Position numbers and translations under genes: made by a program. Positions 6,501 through 6,651 of a stretch of DNA of 6,651 nucleotides are shown piece after piece. The stretch comes from Bacteroidales bacterium. GTDB lineage: Bacteria; Bacteroidota; Bacteroidia; Bacteroidales; P3. Every line of letters begins with the position of its first letter. Positions within the stretch are counted from its first letter, which is position 1. The stretch is taken from positions 1 to 6,651 of the forward strand of contig JAISVE010000075.1 in NCBI GenBank assembly GCA_031271725.1. The letters run 5' to 3'. Below the pieces are notes generated by a model, which saw nothing but the letters and a program-made list of their open reading frames with translations, made no database searches and had not been told where the DNA came from.

Positions 6501-6569
6501 TAATAAATAATAATAAAAATTTTATTAAATTTACAAGGAAATTATAGAAAAACAACCTGAGTCACTTAT

Positions 6570-6651
6570 ATGAACAAGCACCTTTTATCTCTGCTTTTAA
6601 TAATACAGATATTTTCAGCTCAAATAATTTATGCCGTAACACCCCATTCGT
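6570..6651 (+). CDS. N-terminus of a secreted protein (partial, runs off the right edge)
   Basis: The ATG at 6570 opens a frame of 27 complete codons to the window end. An in-frame TGA at 6558-6560 sits three codons upstream, so this is the first possible ATG. The encoded start is a Sec signal peptide: MNKH, a long hydrophobic core (LLSLLLIIQIFSAQIIYA), and a plausible cleavage site after IYA. Nothing of the mature protein beyond VTPHS is visible, so its function cannot be assigned. It is transcribed away from the moxR operon and shares its upstream region. Confidence 0.7.
   Translation, partial: MNKHLLSLLLIIQIFSAQIIYAVTPHS

Larger units (their letters stand above)
6198..6569. other. Divergent intergenic region between moxR and the right-edge gene
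   Basis: These 372 bp hold no gene I can support. The half next to moxR carries the minus-strand promoter and palindrome described separately. The middle, 6345-6392, holds an imperfect tandem 24-bp repeat, and 6436-6500 holds a second pair of related 20- and 21-bp segments. The last 70 bp before the plus-strand gene are very A+T-rich; a partial promoter-like TAAATTTA lies at 6526-6533, but no TTG sits at the proper distance upstream, so I do not call a plus-strand promoter. A 104-codon open frame on the plus strand across most of this region has no family resemblance I recognise and runs through the moxR promoter, so it is probably chance. Confidence 0.6.

Noticed and set aside
6189..6503. 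104-codon plus-strand open frame in the divergent region
   Set aside because: It starts inside moxR, crosses the predicted moxR promoter and the short repeats, and its translation resembles no family I know.
6526..6533. Promoter for the right-edge gene (TAAATTTA)
   Set aside because: The last consensus base is wrong and no TTG lies 19-21 nt upstream.

Overview
The window looks like a Bacteroidota chromosome. Coding density is high, start codons lack obvious Shine-Dalgarno sequences, one promoter fits the Bacteroidota consensus (TTG, 20 nt, TAnnTTTG), and one protein ends in a type IX secretion (T9SS) sorting domain, which is specific to this phylum. I cannot name a genus. The T9SS substrate fits a Bacteroidota lineage that carries T9SS, but no T9SS machinery lies in the window.

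Layout: almost everything is on the minus strand and forms one compact operon read right to left. A predicted promoter at 6314-6344, with a perfect palindrome just downstream, drives moxR (5205-6197, AAA+ ATPase). A 141-bp gap follows that holds a strongly structured repeat or RNA-like element. Next come a DUF58 protein (4203-5063), a BatD-like membrane protein (3202-4206, ATGA overlap with DUF58), an 833-residue T9SS-exported surface protein (688-3189), and the first 226 codons of a BatA-type VWA membrane protein (1-680, runs off the left edge). At the right edge a divergent plus-strand gene begins (6570 onward); only its signal peptide is visible.

How the genes fit together: MoxR, DUF58, BatD-like and BatA are the start of the classical Bacteroidota Bat (aerotolerance-related) operon. 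In that family a MoxR ATPase acts with VWA-type proteins that carry metal-ion-dependent adhesion sites, as a chaperone or assembly system at the inner membrane and periplasm. batB, batC, batD and batE would be expected beyond the left edge.

The unusual points are two insertions into this standard order. One is the large secreted protein, with four divergent InlB-type repeats, a 14-residue NDTAxL coiled-coil repeat and a C-terminal T9SS tag, packed with 12-bp and 7-bp gaps between the BatD-like gene and batA. The other is the nested-stem element with GNRA-type loops between moxR and DUF58. I saw no rRNA, tRNA, CRISPR array or recognisable insertion sequence.
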